64,000 bases of DNA from Flabesymbios commensalis (GCA_964017125.1 OZ024902.1:101648796-101712795), one strand, 5' to 3'; shown: positions 1 through 11,436, counted from the first letter of the stretch. Numbers and translations are program-made. Notes: generated by a model not told the origin, from the letters alone.

Positions 1-21
1 GTGTCGGCGGTTGATTTTCAG

Positions 22-114
22 GCCACTACTGCCATGCAGTTCCTGCTGAGCCTTCACAGGGAACAACCATATGTCCCTGATTGCTCTCCTCATGAGGTGT
101 TGGACAGCATATAA
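22..114 (+). CDS. Possible terminal coding exon of an unidentified gene (partial)
   Basis: A pyrimidine-rich acceptor (TTGATTTTCAG) ends at base 21. It is followed by 30 open codons and a TAA at 112-114. The peptide runs from ATTAMQFLLS to PHEVLDSI, has a normal amino-acid mix, and its codons are GC-richer than the flanking DNA. The rest of the gene would lie left of the window. I do not recognise the family. It could be a chance open stretch or a transposon fragment, because a pogo-like inverted-repeat end begins 85 bases downstream. Splicing into it is inferred, not seen. Confidence 0.28.
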   Translation, partial: ATTAMQFLLSLHREQPYVPDCSPHEVLDSI

Positions 115-198
115 CGGGCTTAGCTCCCAACATTATGAGTTGACATTTAATAAGATTGCCTAATGGCACTATTTCTTCAGTTCCGAAAGTTCGAAGTA

Positions 199-770
199 CA
201 GTAGAACCTCGCTGAGCGGACCACCTAATGGACTTGAGTGGTCCTATTAGTGGTCCCATTAGCGAGGTGGTCCCCTAAGTTAAATTGTACATTATACGTT
301 ATAATATATCAAAATTTTCAAGCACTAAATACAGTATGTGTACCATTATAACTAAGTGTATAAGATATAAAACAAACACAAAACAAACACATACAATTCT
401 AAATATCTTTATTCAATTAGCACTACAAATAATCAATAAAATAAAAACATTTATGTTATATTCATTGAAGTTTGCCACAGTTTGTATGCTGCCTCTTACA
501 GCACCAACACGCAAACTATCTTGAGAAGTCATCAACTTTTCAACGGTATCATATAGCCTTTTTTCACAACAGAACTCGCTAATAGAATCTATCCATTCTG
601 GAGCATCTAACAATGTTTTAGGCGTAGAAGACAGATCTCGTTGGTCATCCTATTCTTCATCTAATCTGGTAATTGTCGCTGACTGGGAGTGCGACTTGCA
701 TCCATGAGATTTTTTTTCTTTGAGCGTGAGCTTATTACATCTAGCTTTTGCCATATTGATGCACAACGTT
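199..770 (-). mobile_element. Decayed pogo/Tigger-like DNA transposon fragment
   Basis: A TA at 197-198 precedes CAGTAGAACCTCGCTGAGC, a typical pogo/Tigger terminal-repeat start. The first 78 bases fold back on themselves (GGACCACC against GGTGGTCC). On the minus strand, from about 760 downwards, a start reads MAKARCNKLTLKEK, like the beginning of Tigger transposases (the LTL-EK helix-turn-helix entry). It is soon interrupted, and a second open piece at 413-613 is not recognisable. No clean right-hand terminal repeat was found, so the copy looks internally deleted and decayed. Confidence 0.4.
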
Positions 771-1277
771 GAATGACTTATTAAATTCAGATCCTCTTTT
801 TATATCTTGTAAGCTGTAAAAAAAAAACATTAAAAATACAATACCAGAAGCGATCATCAAATGAAGGCGAACATTTGTGCTTGTAAAAAAAGTTGTGTTT
901 ACCGGTGATTATTGACGCTTCTGTGATGTCGCTAAACAAGCTAAATGTGACTGGGAGTAGCTCAACACTGTACTATGACGTGTCATGTTGACCCAATGCT
1001 GGCGTATAACATGATAAATCACATGCGTAATTGCCGTCTCTAAGTTACGAATACAAATCAGTTTATTTGTCAGGTCATGTACAGATCAGTTATACAGAAT
1101 AAAAATGGATTATTGCAACCCCGAGAGTGCACAAAAAATGTATAACTCTGATATGTTGAGCTCTGAGGTTAAAATTCCCAGTGGAAGAGACAACAGTGTT
1201 GTTACTTCCAATTAATCACGATAATGATATTATAAAAAAAAAATCATATTATGAGATAACCACACCTCATTCACCTC
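771..1277. other. No gene seen; AT-rich spacer
   Basis: There is no reading frame with family features, no RNA gene and no clear repeat. The right side runs into the dispersed repeat family that starts near 1278. Confidence 0.5.
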
Positions 1278-1980
1278 ACAGCGGACTCAAACATCAGTAA
1301 AAGTGACTGTTTTTATCATGTCACTACCTCAAAAAGATACTTGCGATCAAAAACACGCATATGGCCCAGTCTGTCACACTTAACCCAATGATTAAAACAC
1401 AGAACATCTACACTTTGGGTCAATAACCGCCACTGATGAGTAATTTCTGATTTTACCAGATCTCTTTCTATCATGGATCCATTTCGAGGTGACCACACCT
1501 TACACCGTACCCAAACACCAGTGAGAAATGTTGATTTTTTTTAATCGCAAAAAGATATTTGCGATAAGAAACAATGCAATTAATGGCCCAATCTGTCCTA
1601 TTTCAATGAGTAAGTGATTTTTTGATCAGATATGTTCTATATGGACCCATTACGAGATAACCAAACCTCACTCCCCTCACAGCGGACCCAAATACCAGTG
1701 ATTTTTTTGTCTTACATGTCACTACCTCAGAAAGATACTTGCGATCAAAAACACGCAGTATGGCCCAATCTGTCCCGTTTAGTCCAAAGATTAAAACACA
1801 GAAAATCGCAAAATTCGAGACCACACATTCAAATATCGACTCAGATGTGATACTGATTCAAATTCTGAGACGTGGCAATGCTAAAAACAAAACTCTACAC
1901 TTTGGGTCAGTACCCGCAGCTGGGCAGATTCTGTCCCTTTTTGATGAGTAATTTACAATTTGACCAGATTCAGTTCCAAT
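1278..1980. repeat. Dispersed repeat family R1, about two units
   Basis: Two diverged units of roughly 390-400 bases share AGCGGACCCAAACACCAG, CACTACCTCAAAAAGATAC, ATCAAAAACACGCA and CCCAATCTGTCC. The same words recur at 4250-4640 and 10016-11135, so this is a genome repeat with a tandem tendency. Open minus-strand frames here translate to a recurring peptide (RVFDRKYL), but only because the repeat recurs. Confidence 0.65.
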
Positions 1981-2514
1981 GCTAATAAAAATGCTAATAT
2001 AGTCGTACTTGGTAAATGATTTAGATAGAGATGACAAACCGTCACCTTCAGACTGAAAGTGTTATTTGCCAGTTTTCAAAGTGGCAGATAGCCCTTTGAA
2101 TCCAAAGTAGACGAAACAGTTTTTAAGTGCGCTTACACTGTGCGCTTATCTCTCTTCGCGTATCCGCAATAACAACAGCAACAAAAAACGTAAACAGGTT
2201 TTTATCAACAGTATACAGTTTATTAAAAGTGGCAAAGAAAGCGTCAGCCCATCTGCAAGTTATTCCAAGCAATAGCAGAACCTGCAACAAGTCACAAAAA
2301 TACATTTTTATTAAATACAGATTTTTTAAATAACCAAGGTGGTCTGCCATTGGGAATAATTATGTAAGATGACACTTTCCTTACATGCTATTTGCATCAT
2401 TTAATAAATTAATCTCCACAGCCATTGTTATTAAATAGTGAAATTATTATACATATATATAATTAATTTATAGAGAAAATAAAACTAACAAGAGCACACT
2501 CGACAATAGCCCGC
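1981..2514. other. No gene seen; AT-rich spacer
   Basis: I see no coding or RNA features. The sequence TAGCCCGCCGTCATTATTG near 2506 resembles the hairpin words at the far end of the next array and may be the left end of that element. Confidence 0.45.
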
Positions 2515-3835
2515 CGTCATTATTGAACTTGAAGTCATTATTGTTGCCACAAGGTCAAATTATTGACGTAAAATGCGAAAAATGACAATAAATCTGCCAT
2601 GTTGAATTTTTTTCCAGCTATTATTGAACTTGTCCGAGAACTGGTTATTAGTAACATGCATAACAGATTTGAAGATGATACATGAAAAACTTTTCAAGTT
2701 ATCGCACCCACAAAGTCAAATTATTGACGTATAATGTGTAAAATCACAATAAATCGGCCATTTTGAATTTTTTCTCAGCCATTATTGAACTTGTCAAAGA
2801 ACTACTTATTAGTAACATGCATAACAAATTTGAAGAGGATATGTGAAAAACTTTTCAAGTTATCGCGCCCACAAGGTCAAATTATTGACGTAAAATGAGA
2901 AAAATCACAATAAATCGGCCATTTTTTTTTTTTTCAGCCATTATTGAACTTGTCCAAGAACTACTTATAAGTAACATACATAACAAATTTGAAGAGAATA
3001 TGTGAAAAACTTTTCAAGTTATCGCGCCCACAGGGTCAAATTATTGACGTAAAATGAGAAAAATCGCAATAAATCGGCCATTTTTTTTTTTTCGGCCATT
3101 ATTGAACTTCTCCAAGAACTACTTATTAGTAATATGCATAACCAATTTGAAGAGGATATGTGAAAAACTTTTCAAGTTTTCGCGCCCACAAGGTCAAATT
3201 ATTGACGTAAAATGTGAAAAATCGCAATAAATCGGCCATTTTTTTTTTTTTGGCCATTATTGAACTTGTCCAAGAAATACTTATTAGTAACATGCATAAC
3301 CAATTTGAAGAGGATATGTGAAAAACTTTTCAACTTATCGCGCCCACAAGGTCAAATTATTGACGTAAAATGTGAAAAATCGCAATAAATCGGCTATTTT
3401 TTTTTTTTTTTCGGCCATTATTTAACTTGTCCGAGAACTGGTCATTAGTAACATGCATAACAAATTTGAAAAGGATATGTGAAAAACTTTTCAAGTTATC
3501 GCGCCCACAAGGTCAAATTATTGACGTAAAATGTGAAAAATCGCAATAAATCGGCCATTTTTTTTTTTTTTCGGCCATTATTGAACTTGTCCGAGAACTG
3601 GTCATCAGTAACATGCATAACAAATTTGAAAAGGATACGTGAAAAACTTTTCAAGTTATCGCGCCCACAAGGTCAAATTATTGACGTAAAAGGTGAAAAA
3701 TCGCAATAAGTCGGCCATTTTGAATTTTTTTTCAGCAATTATTGAACTTGTCTGAGAAGTGGTCATTAGTAACATGCAAAACAAATTTGGGAAGGAAACA
3801 TGAAAAACTTTTCAAGTTATCGCGCCCACAAGTAA
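2515..3835. repeat. Satellite array A, about eight units of about 160 bp
   Basis: Each unit carries CAAGGTCAAATTATTGACG, a poly-T run, a GGCCATTATTGAAC segment, GTAACATGCATAAC and ACTTTTCAAGTTATCGCGCC. Unit starts lie near 2547, 2709, 2868, 3028, 3185, 3344, 3504 and 3664. Units are well matched apart from poly-T length. The array sits between a left TAGCCCGCC word and a right hairpin with the same word (3883-3920), which suggests an array carried inside one mobile element. Satellite-cored pearl or Helentron-type elements of marine invertebrates are the closest known architecture (inference). Confidence 0.85.
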
Positions 3836-3882
3836 ATGTTAACCCCGACGCCGACGCCGACGACGCCGAACTTCAATTGCAA

Positions 3883-3920
3883 TAGCCCACCTTTTTTAAT
3901 TCAAATTAAAAGGCGGGCTA
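3883..3920. repeat. Terminal hairpin of the satellite-A element
   Basis: The arm 3883-3900 (TAGCCCACCTTTTTTAAT) pairs with 3905-3920 (ATTAAAAGGCGGGCTA) with few mismatches across a 4-base loop. It follows a GACGCCGACGCCGACG stretch directly after the last satellite unit. Its position at the array edge resembles the 3' hairpin of rolling-circle elements. Confidence 0.7.
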
Positions 3921-4249
3921 AAAAATCATAGTCAATCTTATATCCCGTCCCGTAGAATAATAATCAAAGGGGAATGGACTCCTTGGTAATTTTCGCTATA
4001 TTTTGATAATAGGCTGTTTTATATATTTTTTATATATTTTTTTATTCGCCATACAAAGTAGGGGTCTACATGCGAAAGCATTAGGTTAAAAAAACACATA
4101 GTACAATATGGCAGGTTAAATGAAAACAATAAATATGCATATGTCCACAAACCATAATTATACAATTTAAACTATAATTAAACAATAATAAATAATAATA
4201 ATAAACCACGATTACAGATAGAAAGGTTTTGTCGGCGCAAAAGCTAAAA

Positions 4250-4640
4250 TCAAAAAGAAAATTGTGATAAAAAAACACGCAATCAGGCCTAATCTGTCCC
4301 ATTTAGGCCTAACTCCATGATTGAAAAACGAAAAATCACCTGATTCCAGACCTTCCAAACAATCAGATATCAAATGAGATGTAGGCCTCCCATTTAGGCC
4401 TAACTCCATGATTGAAAAACGAAAAATCACCTGATTCCAGACCTTCCAAACAATCAGATATCAAATGAGATGTAGGCCTACTATACTGATATTTAACTAA
4501 TTCATGGGAAAAAATTATTGAAAAATTATTGTTTTTTATCGGAAAATAATATTTGCGATCAAAAACACGCAATATGGTCCAATCTGTCCTATTTCGATGA
4601 GTACCCGCCACTTTGATCTGTCCCATTATATACCCACTGG
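4250..4640. repeat. R1 family fragment with a perfect 91-bp tandem duplication
   Basis: R1 words (AAAAACACGCAAT, CTGTCCCATTTAGG, ATTTGCGATCAAAAAC) mark a fragment of the dispersed family. Bases 4298-4388 are repeated exactly at 4389-4479, a recent head-to-tail duplication. Confidence 0.65.
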
Positions 4641-4645
4641 GTTTA

Positions 4646-4941
4646 CGACGCCGGCCCAACATTGTTTCATCATTGGGTCGATGTCTTGTTTATGCTGGAT
4701 AAAAACTGCCTTCCAGACAGCATGTGACGACGGCCCGAAGCAGTGCCAGTGCTGGGCCACCTTCTCTTATATCACTGACAAGACGCCCTGTGGTACTGTG
4801 TCAGTTTTTTTATAAAACCCCCTTCCCCAACACGCCTGGAACAACCACGATGGTCTGACAAACACACAACGTTCATTTGATGTTGGTCCACCGTCTACGA
4901 CGCTGGCCCAACATCTAATGAACGTGGCTTGTGTTTGTTTG
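4646..4941. mobile_element. Copies of the 109-bp palindromic MITE family P
   Basis: Bases 4646-4699 are a right half (GGCCCAACATTGTTTCATC to TTTATGCTGG). Bases 4857-4941 are a nearly complete palindrome: ACAAACACACAACG pairs with CTTGTGTTTGT around GTCTACGACGCTGGCCC. A further TGTGTTTGCTGGG end lies at 4964-4976. Consensus ends are CCCAGCAAACAC and GTGTTTGCTGGG. Confidence 0.6.
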
Positions 4942-4979
4942 GGTCTAGCATTTGGCTGATGTCTGTGTTTGCTGGGCGC

Positions 4980-5590
4980 AGACCACATGGCTGTCCCGGC
5001 CTAAGCCTAAGGAACCGTCCCATGATTTCACTAACAGCAATAAAGGTGGAGTATTTCCGGATATAATGAACATCACTTTTATGGAAAATCATGCGTTTTC
5101 CAATGTCCAACACTACATTTTGGGCGGGTGGTCTAAGCCAATACTAAAAAATATACTAGGCCTCCTGAAGTGTGAGAATATTTGAGACGGCCCTTAGGGT
5201 ATAGCTATCCAATGTTGGCCGATTTCAGACATTTTTGAAAGGTCACTTCCCCGGATGAACAGTTATTTCCCCTCTGACGCATTTCCTATGACTTGACCCA
5301 GAAAATTATTCACCGGCCTCAATAGCACAGGCATGATAGTCACGTGACTAAGAACCTTGGCCAATACCCGGCCATAAATGAAATTGGCCGGGCTCGCCAG
5401 GCAAGCGGTGCGCCTGCTTGCGTCAGCTTCTCAAAATAGCAACATGCTCAGAGAAGCACGTGTGCCTGTTAGTCCACAGAGAGCGTGTCACACACTGCTG
5501 TGCAAAGCCAAATGACAGCATCTGCGCATTTGTAAATCACGCAGATACTGCCTTTTTGTCCTTGCACATTGCTTGTTGGCATGCATGTAT
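4980..5590. other. No gene seen
   Basis: This is mixed single-copy-looking sequence without a convincing frame or RNA gene. It holds one copy of an AGATACTGCCTTTT word that recurs near 9150 and 23870. Confidence 0.4.
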
Positions 5591-5624
5591 TTCTTGCGGC
5601 AGAGTCTGTGTTGCCTGAGATACC

Positions 5625-5712
5625 ATTAAACAAGTTCCCAAGTTCCGAAGTTCCCAAGTTCCGAAGTTCCCAAGTTCCGGGAACCTCAAGTTCCGAAATT
5701 CCAAAATAAGTG
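5625..5712. repeat. AAGTTCC minisatellite, partner of 9215-9325 in inverted orientation
   Basis: Tandem AAGTTCCGAAGTTCCC units run here. The same block with its flanks (AAACAAGTTCC on one side, AAATTYCAAAATAA on the other) is present in reverse complement at about 9195-9340. The pair could be the long terminal inverted repeats of a 3.7-kb element or two separate insertions. Confidence 0.65.
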
Positions 5713-5862
5713 AAAAAATATTTTAAAACAATATTTGCAAAAATCGTTTTTGTCGGCAAAACAGTTTGGTAGACTACCCGATATTAATTTGAAGTGCTGT
5801 AGACTAAAGTTAGTTATTCACATATTTATATATATTTAACTTATTTATGGCCTTAATCACTT

Positions 5863-6785
5863 ATTGATATATCTGCCTTGCATATTCGAAGAAATGGCGG
5901 TTTAACTTTGGTATTGCCAAATCTAAATGCATGATTTCAGGAGCCGATTTATTCTGTCGTCAACCATCTTGGTACTTGGGCTCTCAGCGTATGGAAATCT
6001 CCACTGAATTAGATGTTCTTGGTATTATATTTACCAACGATGGTAAGAGTGAAAAACATGTGAATAAAAGAATACAGAAATGTAGACAAGCATTTTACAG
6101 CATGAGTTCCTCTGGTATGAGCTATCTTGGTCTGCCTACAGACATAAAGTCACACCTGTGGAAAACAGTCTGCTGTCCTTCACTTCTGTACGGCATGGAA
6201 GCTGTTTCTCTGTCAAAAATAGCCTTTAAAAACATTGAATCAACCCAAGGTTCCTTAATTAAACAGTCACTTGGGCTCAGTAAGTGCTCTCGTCACAGTA
6301 AAATTCTGACTGCCTTAAATGTTTCTCGGTGCGTCGAGACTATCAATAATTGTAGAATTAATCTGTGGAGGAGGATTTTTAAAGTGGACTCACCACTACG
6401 TAATTTATGCTGTTATTTTGCTGCCCGATATATTGGGCATGGTGATGTATTTCCTCAAACTTTGGCTGCTAACGTAATTAATATGGGGGCTCCACTTATT
6501 TTGAATGCATTTAAGTGTAAGCACCACAGACGAAATGTAGTCAACGTCGAAGAAGATGGTGTTGTGGACACCCTCAGAGTACTGTTACATAGTCATGGCT
6601 ATGGCCTCAGACACTCCAGACCACACACTCTAGTCACATTGCTTACTAGATTTTAAGATATTTTATTACGCCATTTACATATTACATTTTAGTATATTTG
6701 TATTATGATGCTGTTATAATATGTTGTATTTGTATGTTTTATTTCTCCAAATATGGAGGTGCAATAAATAAATAAATAAATTTTG
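5863..6785 (+). mobile_element. LINE (non-LTR retrotransposon) 3' fragment, 5'-truncated
   Basis: An open frame from about 5865 to 6656 encodes the C-terminal part of a LINE reverse transcriptase. It starts with the thumb-proximal KKWRFNFGIAKSKCMISG motif. After this come LGIIFTNDGK, NKRIQKCRQAFYSM, the PSLLYGMEA stretch, and the IESTQGSLIKQSLGL connection segment typical of CR1/Jockey/I-group elements. The YxDD catalytic core and endonuclease would lie upstream and are missing, as expected from 5' truncation at insertion. The stop at 6654-6656 is followed by a short 3'UTR and a TAAA-repeat tail (6761-6785). The frame is uninterrupted over 260 codons, so the insertion is fairly young. The exact clade is uncertain. 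Confidence 0.8.
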
Positions 6786-6789
6786 TTTA

Positions 6790-7245
6790 TAGGCGATCTT
6801 GGCAAACAGTTCACGATGTGAAATTAAATACACAGGGGCCTAGCCCTAGGCCTTCAGGTATGAAATACAATTTACAATAGAACCGCAAATTTATTATACA
6901 AAATCTAAAATGAAGAGTAGTCTATTACAATATGATATTTTTCCAGATATAGTAGGCCTATATCCGAGCTCGAGTGGTGGTGGCCGACGATAGAACAACA
7001 TTATTAAACGCTTACTAGTATTGGGTCTTTGTCGTGATTGATGGCATATATTATTTAATATCCTGTAGAGCTTATGAGGTCTTTCCTCCACGCGCGACGC
7101 TCTTTCCATCCCCCCCCCCCCCCCGGCAATCAACAAGCATCTCAACCCGTGAGAAAATTATGACATGTGACAGTACCTTACAACAACAGTGGAAACAGTA
7201 TCGATGATATTTTAAGGACCAACGTTGAGACTACATGGACTCCTT
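6790..7245. other. No gene seen; contains a poly-C run
   Basis: There is no coding signal. A homopolymer C tract lies at about 7111-7125. Confidence 0.4.
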
Positions 7246-7354
7246 CCCAACAAACACGACGCATTGACCCAATGCTTGTTTTATGTTCGACCACTGTCTG
7301 CAACGCTGGCCCAACGTAAAACCAGCATCGGGTCAGGGCGTGGTGCTTGCTGGG
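7246..7354. mobile_element. Palindromic MITE family P, complete 109-bp copy
   Basis: It starts CCCAACAAACACGACGC and ends GGTGCTTGCTGGG. The arms pair through their length around CTGTCTGCAACGCTGGCCC. The length matches the copies at 24624 and 39574 exactly. Confidence 0.7.
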
Positions 7355-7420
7355 AACTGTCATCTGCGAGGTGTGATTTGTAGGCCTAGGCCCTATATCA
7401 TTATATATTTTCTATGCATA

Positions 7421-8849
7421 TATGAGGGATTCTATAATTTTAGGCACCAGTGATGATATTTTCCTTGATATATGAGATTATCTGGATATTGTCAAAAATT
7501 TAAACACATGTCAACTTAGCTTTGTTTATTGACATAGCGTTGTCAGCAGAGCTTAATTTCACTTTTAAATGATTATTTTTATCAATTTAAATTTTTCTTA
7601 CCGTTATGGAGAGACTAATTTACCGTTATGGAGAGACAAATTTATGTTACGGAGTAATCTTCAAACTTAAATTTCTCAGTGACCCTTCTACAAAAGTATA
7701 CAATATTTAACAAGTAGTTGAACATGGTTATTATAATGTTGATCACTTAATTTAGAAAGAATCACTTTATGACAATAACCCTTAAATAATGAAATAAGAA
7801 TTTCTCTCCGTTACGAACATTGTCGTTATGGAGAGTAATAATAACGAACATTGTCTCTCCATAACGACAATTATTTCTGTTATGGAGTGACAATAAACAA
7901 ATACTAAATATCGATGCTAACACAATTTGAAAGACAAAAAGAAAAGTTACTATTTCAACAAGTGTCACTTGTTGGTTAAAATACCAAAGTCATAAAGGTT
8001 TATAGCTATTTTTAAATGAGTAAAAGGATAATTTGTGACTACTTTTTCTCTCCATAACGTTTTTATTTTTGTTATGGAGAGACAGAAAATACGCGTTATG
8101 GAGAGACGTTTTTTTTACTAAATCGTGCATAGCATCTATGTATTATGCTATACTATGATTATTTTTGTTTTTTTCAAATGAGGTTGTAGTAGGCTTGGAG
8201 GTTGTAGGGTGTTTAAAAGTTTAATGGCTGTATTTATGTGTAAAAAATCGCGTTACGGAGAGACGTTGAGTTAAAATACGCACCCAAAGACTTGCACAAA
8301 CCTCACATTATTTCTTAACAAAAACACATTTATTATACTTTTTTTTCACGATTCACTGCATGAAGGTCTCGCGCAACTCTTTGGCACCAGACAAGTGATA
8401 TTTTGGTCAGAAAAAGTATAGAAATTACCTGAAAACTATAAGCGTTACGGAGAGGCGCTGCAGCGTGGGACAGACATAAATTGCATAAAAAGTGGTAAAA
8501 TAATACAATTATTTTAAAAAACTTGTATATAATCTTATAGATAGTGTTGTGCACTAACATTATATCAGAAACAAATATAATATATAATACAGGAAGTCTA
8601 GAATAAATCGCCTGTTTATGTGGAATTTAGAATGTGGGACAAGGCTTTTTGGCTAAAATTGGCTAAATTTACACAATATTTCTTTCAAAAAACACATTTA
8701 TGTTAGAATTTTTTGAGTTGTAATATTGCTATATTGTAAAATAAAGGTCATTCATTGCATTTATGTAATCAAATTAAATCAAAATATTAAATAATAAATA
8801 TTACAAGGTGCGGACAGTGCTGGTGCTTAAAATTATAGAATCCCTCATA
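7421..8849. mobile_element. 1.43-kb TIR element packed with a 13-bp motif (GTTAYGGAGAGAC)
   Basis: The terminal inverted repeats begin TATGAGGGATTCTATAA and extend about 30 bases to GCACCAG at each end. A TA lies at 7419-7420 and at 8850-8851, as for a TA target duplication. There is no transposase frame. The interior holds about twelve copies of GTTAYGGAGAGAC or its complement GTCTCTCCRTAAC, between 7603 and 8455, in both orientations. Dense motifs of this kind often serve as transposase-binding sites in non-autonomous elements (inference). The superfamily is not determined. Confidence 0.72.
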
Positions 8850-9194
8850 TAGCGGCATGTTATAATAGTCTTTGAACTTGAAAAACAACTGGGGCTACTC
8901 AGATCAACTCTTCTGTGGATGGCTGCCTAGTACCAGCTGTAAATCTCCCATCAAACAGACATTGACCCGATCTTGGATTAATGCTGCTGTAAGGTCACAG
9001 ACGTTGGGCAAACCTCAACTTTGTTCAACGTCGGGACTACACATAGAGGCCTAATTCGTCATTTGAACATAACAATTAGTGTGCGCGGTCTAGAAAACCA
9101 CATTTAATTCCATTCATGCGCGCAGCTTGGCAATCTATAAGGCGTGAAAAGGCAAAAGGCAGTATCTAAAATGTTTTTTGTTGAAATAGGAAAA
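8850..9194. other. No gene; partial P-family copy
   Basis: CAGACATTGACCCGATC to CAACGTCGGGAC (about 8957-9036) is a diverged P-family palindrome. Nothing else is recognised. Confidence 0.4.
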
Positions 9195-9340
9195 AACATT
9201 TTTTTGTTAACTTTTATTTTGAAATTTTGGAACTTGAAGTTCCTGGAACTTGAAAATTGTGAACTTGAAGTTCCCGGAAGTTGGGAACTTCGGAACTTGG
9301 GAACTTCGGAACTTGTTTAAGGATATCCCGTGTTGCCGCC
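9195..9340. repeat. GGAACTT minisatellite, inverted partner of 5625-5712
   Basis: GGAACTTCGGAACTTGG units are followed by GTTTAAGGATATC. The block is the reverse complement of the 5625-5712 block including its flanks. Confidence 0.65.
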
Positions 9341-9423
9341 GCTAGCTGCACAGTAAAAGTAGGTCTAGCTAGACGGCTCCCGCAACAAACGGCAGACTGA
9401 CCGAGAAACACGCTCAGGGCTTA

Positions 9424-9851
9424 GGGGGCAACCATTCAATATCCAGGGGGAGGGCAGGGATATTTTCGAAATAAATAATTAAAGGCAGGGAAAAGGTGAA
9501 ATAAATAATTTGATGTCGATCCCATTTGAAATAAATAATTTATGGCATATCGGGCAAGCCTACATGTTTTGGCGTACTAAACTATTTTCTAGCCGATGAA
9601 ATTTTGAAGATTCTGGAGATATTCAGTTTCTCACATTACAAAATATTAGGCTAATATCATATTATATAGCCTTAATAAATAATACATTGGCAATTTTTGA
9701 AAGTTGTTCCAAAAGTGGTTGAAATAAATAATTTGTTAACCGTACAGCTGGAAAAAAATAACCATGAGCTGGATCATATTGAAAAAAATATTCTGGTCCA
9801 TCCCAATATCCCTGCCCCCCCCCCCCCCCTGGATATTAAATGGTAGCCCCC
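9424..9851. mobile_element. PIF/Harbinger-type MITE, 428 bp
   Basis: The inverted repeats of about 45 bases start GGGGGCAACCATTCAATAT and end with the near-complement ATATTAAATGGTAGCCCCC. Exact TTA flanks lie at 9421-9423 and 9852-9854. A 3-bp TTA duplication with a GGG start fits PIF/Harbinger. The interior repeats GAAATAAATAATT four times, plus two degenerate copies. Confidence 0.78.
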
Positions 9852-10015
9852 TTATGAAATATAGTTGATAATTTAATTCTACAAATTCCCGCGTTTTCCA
9901 GGGTGGGTCATACAACATCCAGGGTAAAGATCCAGGGTCTTCCAGGGGTGAAATTAAATTCCCGGGTTCTCCCGGGGCCGTATGAACCATGTGATGAGTA
10001 ATTGCTACCTTGACC

Positions 10016-11135
10016 AGACATTATGAGATGACCACACCTCATTTACCTAACAACGCACACAAACACCAGTAGAAAAAGTGATTGTTTTTTTACTGCTATT
10101 GAAAAACAATTCTGAGACGTGGTCATCTAAAAACAAAACTCTACACTTTAGGTCAATACCCGCCATTGGTCCCAATCTGTCCTCTTTCGATGAGTAATTG
10201 CTGATTTGACCAGATCTGTTCTATTATGGCCCCATTGCGAGGTAACCAACCCCCCCCCTTTACACCCAAACACCAGTAACAAATATTGATTGCTTTTTAT
10301 AGTAAAAAGATACAGTATTTGCATAAAAAACACGCATTATGGCCCAATCTGTTCTATTTTGATTAGTACCCGCCACTTTGATCAGATCTGTTCCATTATA
10401 GACCCATTACGAAACCCAACCTCAACCACCTTACAGCGGACCCAAACACCAGTGAAATGTTTTTTAAGCAATTTGACTGTTTCTATAATGTAACTACCTC
10501 AAAAAGATTATTGAGATAAAAAAACACGCAATATGGCCCAATCTGTCCCATTTAACCCAATGATGAAAACACAGAAAAGTACCTAATTTGATAACCTTCC
10601 AAACATTCAAATATCAACTCTCTGACAGATGTAATACTTATATAAAAAAATTCGAAACGTGATCATGCTAGAAAAACAAAACTAGACAGTTTGGGACGAT
10701 AGGGTATACTCAAAACTATGCCCAATCTGTCCTATTATGATCAGTACCTGCTGCTTTGATCAGACCTGTTCCATTATATACCCACTATATTACGAGATAA
10801 CCAAACCTCACTCACTTCACAGCGGGTCCAAACAACAATGATTTTTTTGAACAATTTGACTGCTTTTATCATGTCACTACCTCAAAAAGATTCTTGCATG
10901 GGAACAAAAACACGCAATAAAGCCCAATCTGTCCCATTTAACCCAATGATTAAAAGACAGAAAGCACCTAATTTGGGAACCTTTCAAATATTCAGATATC
11001 AACTCGGATGTAATACTGACATAAAAAAACCTTCTATAAAGACGTGGTCATGCTAGAAAAAAAACAAGACACTCTGGGTCAATACTCGCAACTGGGCCCG
11101 ATCTGTCCAATTTTGATGAGTAGTTGCCATTTTAA
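10016..11135. repeat. Dispersed repeat family R1, tandem units
   Basis: About three to four diverged units of about 390 bases carry the same words as at 1278-1980. The words ACAYCAAACACCAGT, CACTACCTCAAAAAGAT and GCCCAATCTGTCC recur near 10050, 10265, 10440 and 10825. It ends where a half foldback element begins. Confidence 0.65.
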
Positions 11136-11137
11136 TT

Positions 11138-11349
11138 CCTGTATTTCTTATTTTTGACATGGTATATTGTCAATAATTAGAAATCAGGAATTTCGTCTCT
11201 ATATCTAGCCTAACTGGTAAATGTGCAGCACAAAAATTTTAAAACATTTGCAGTTCTAGTCTATGGACATGTTTACATCATACGGCCATATCATTATGCC
11301 AAAATAAAATCACTGATTTTTTTATGATTTTAGACCTGGGCATGTCCCT
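11138..11349. mobile_element. Half copy of the 364-bp TTAA foldback MITE
   Basis: Only the right half of the family seen at 33772 and 45735 is present, from the central CTTATTTTTGACATGG to GCATGTCCCT. A TTAA follows at 11350-11353. The left arm is missing and the R1 repeat abuts it instead, so it was truncated near the fold centre. Confidence 0.7.
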
Positions 11350-11436
11350 TTAAATAGTTTTTATCCCTATATTGGGAACGAAATGCTCTAAATGATTTTC
11401 TGCGTAATCCTATAGGACTAGTTTTAAATATTTTTT

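Noticed and set aside
1316-4662. Recurrent peptide containing RVFDRKYL in minus-strand frames
   Set aside because: It recurs only because the R1 DNA repeat recurs, and the frames end at different points in each copy.
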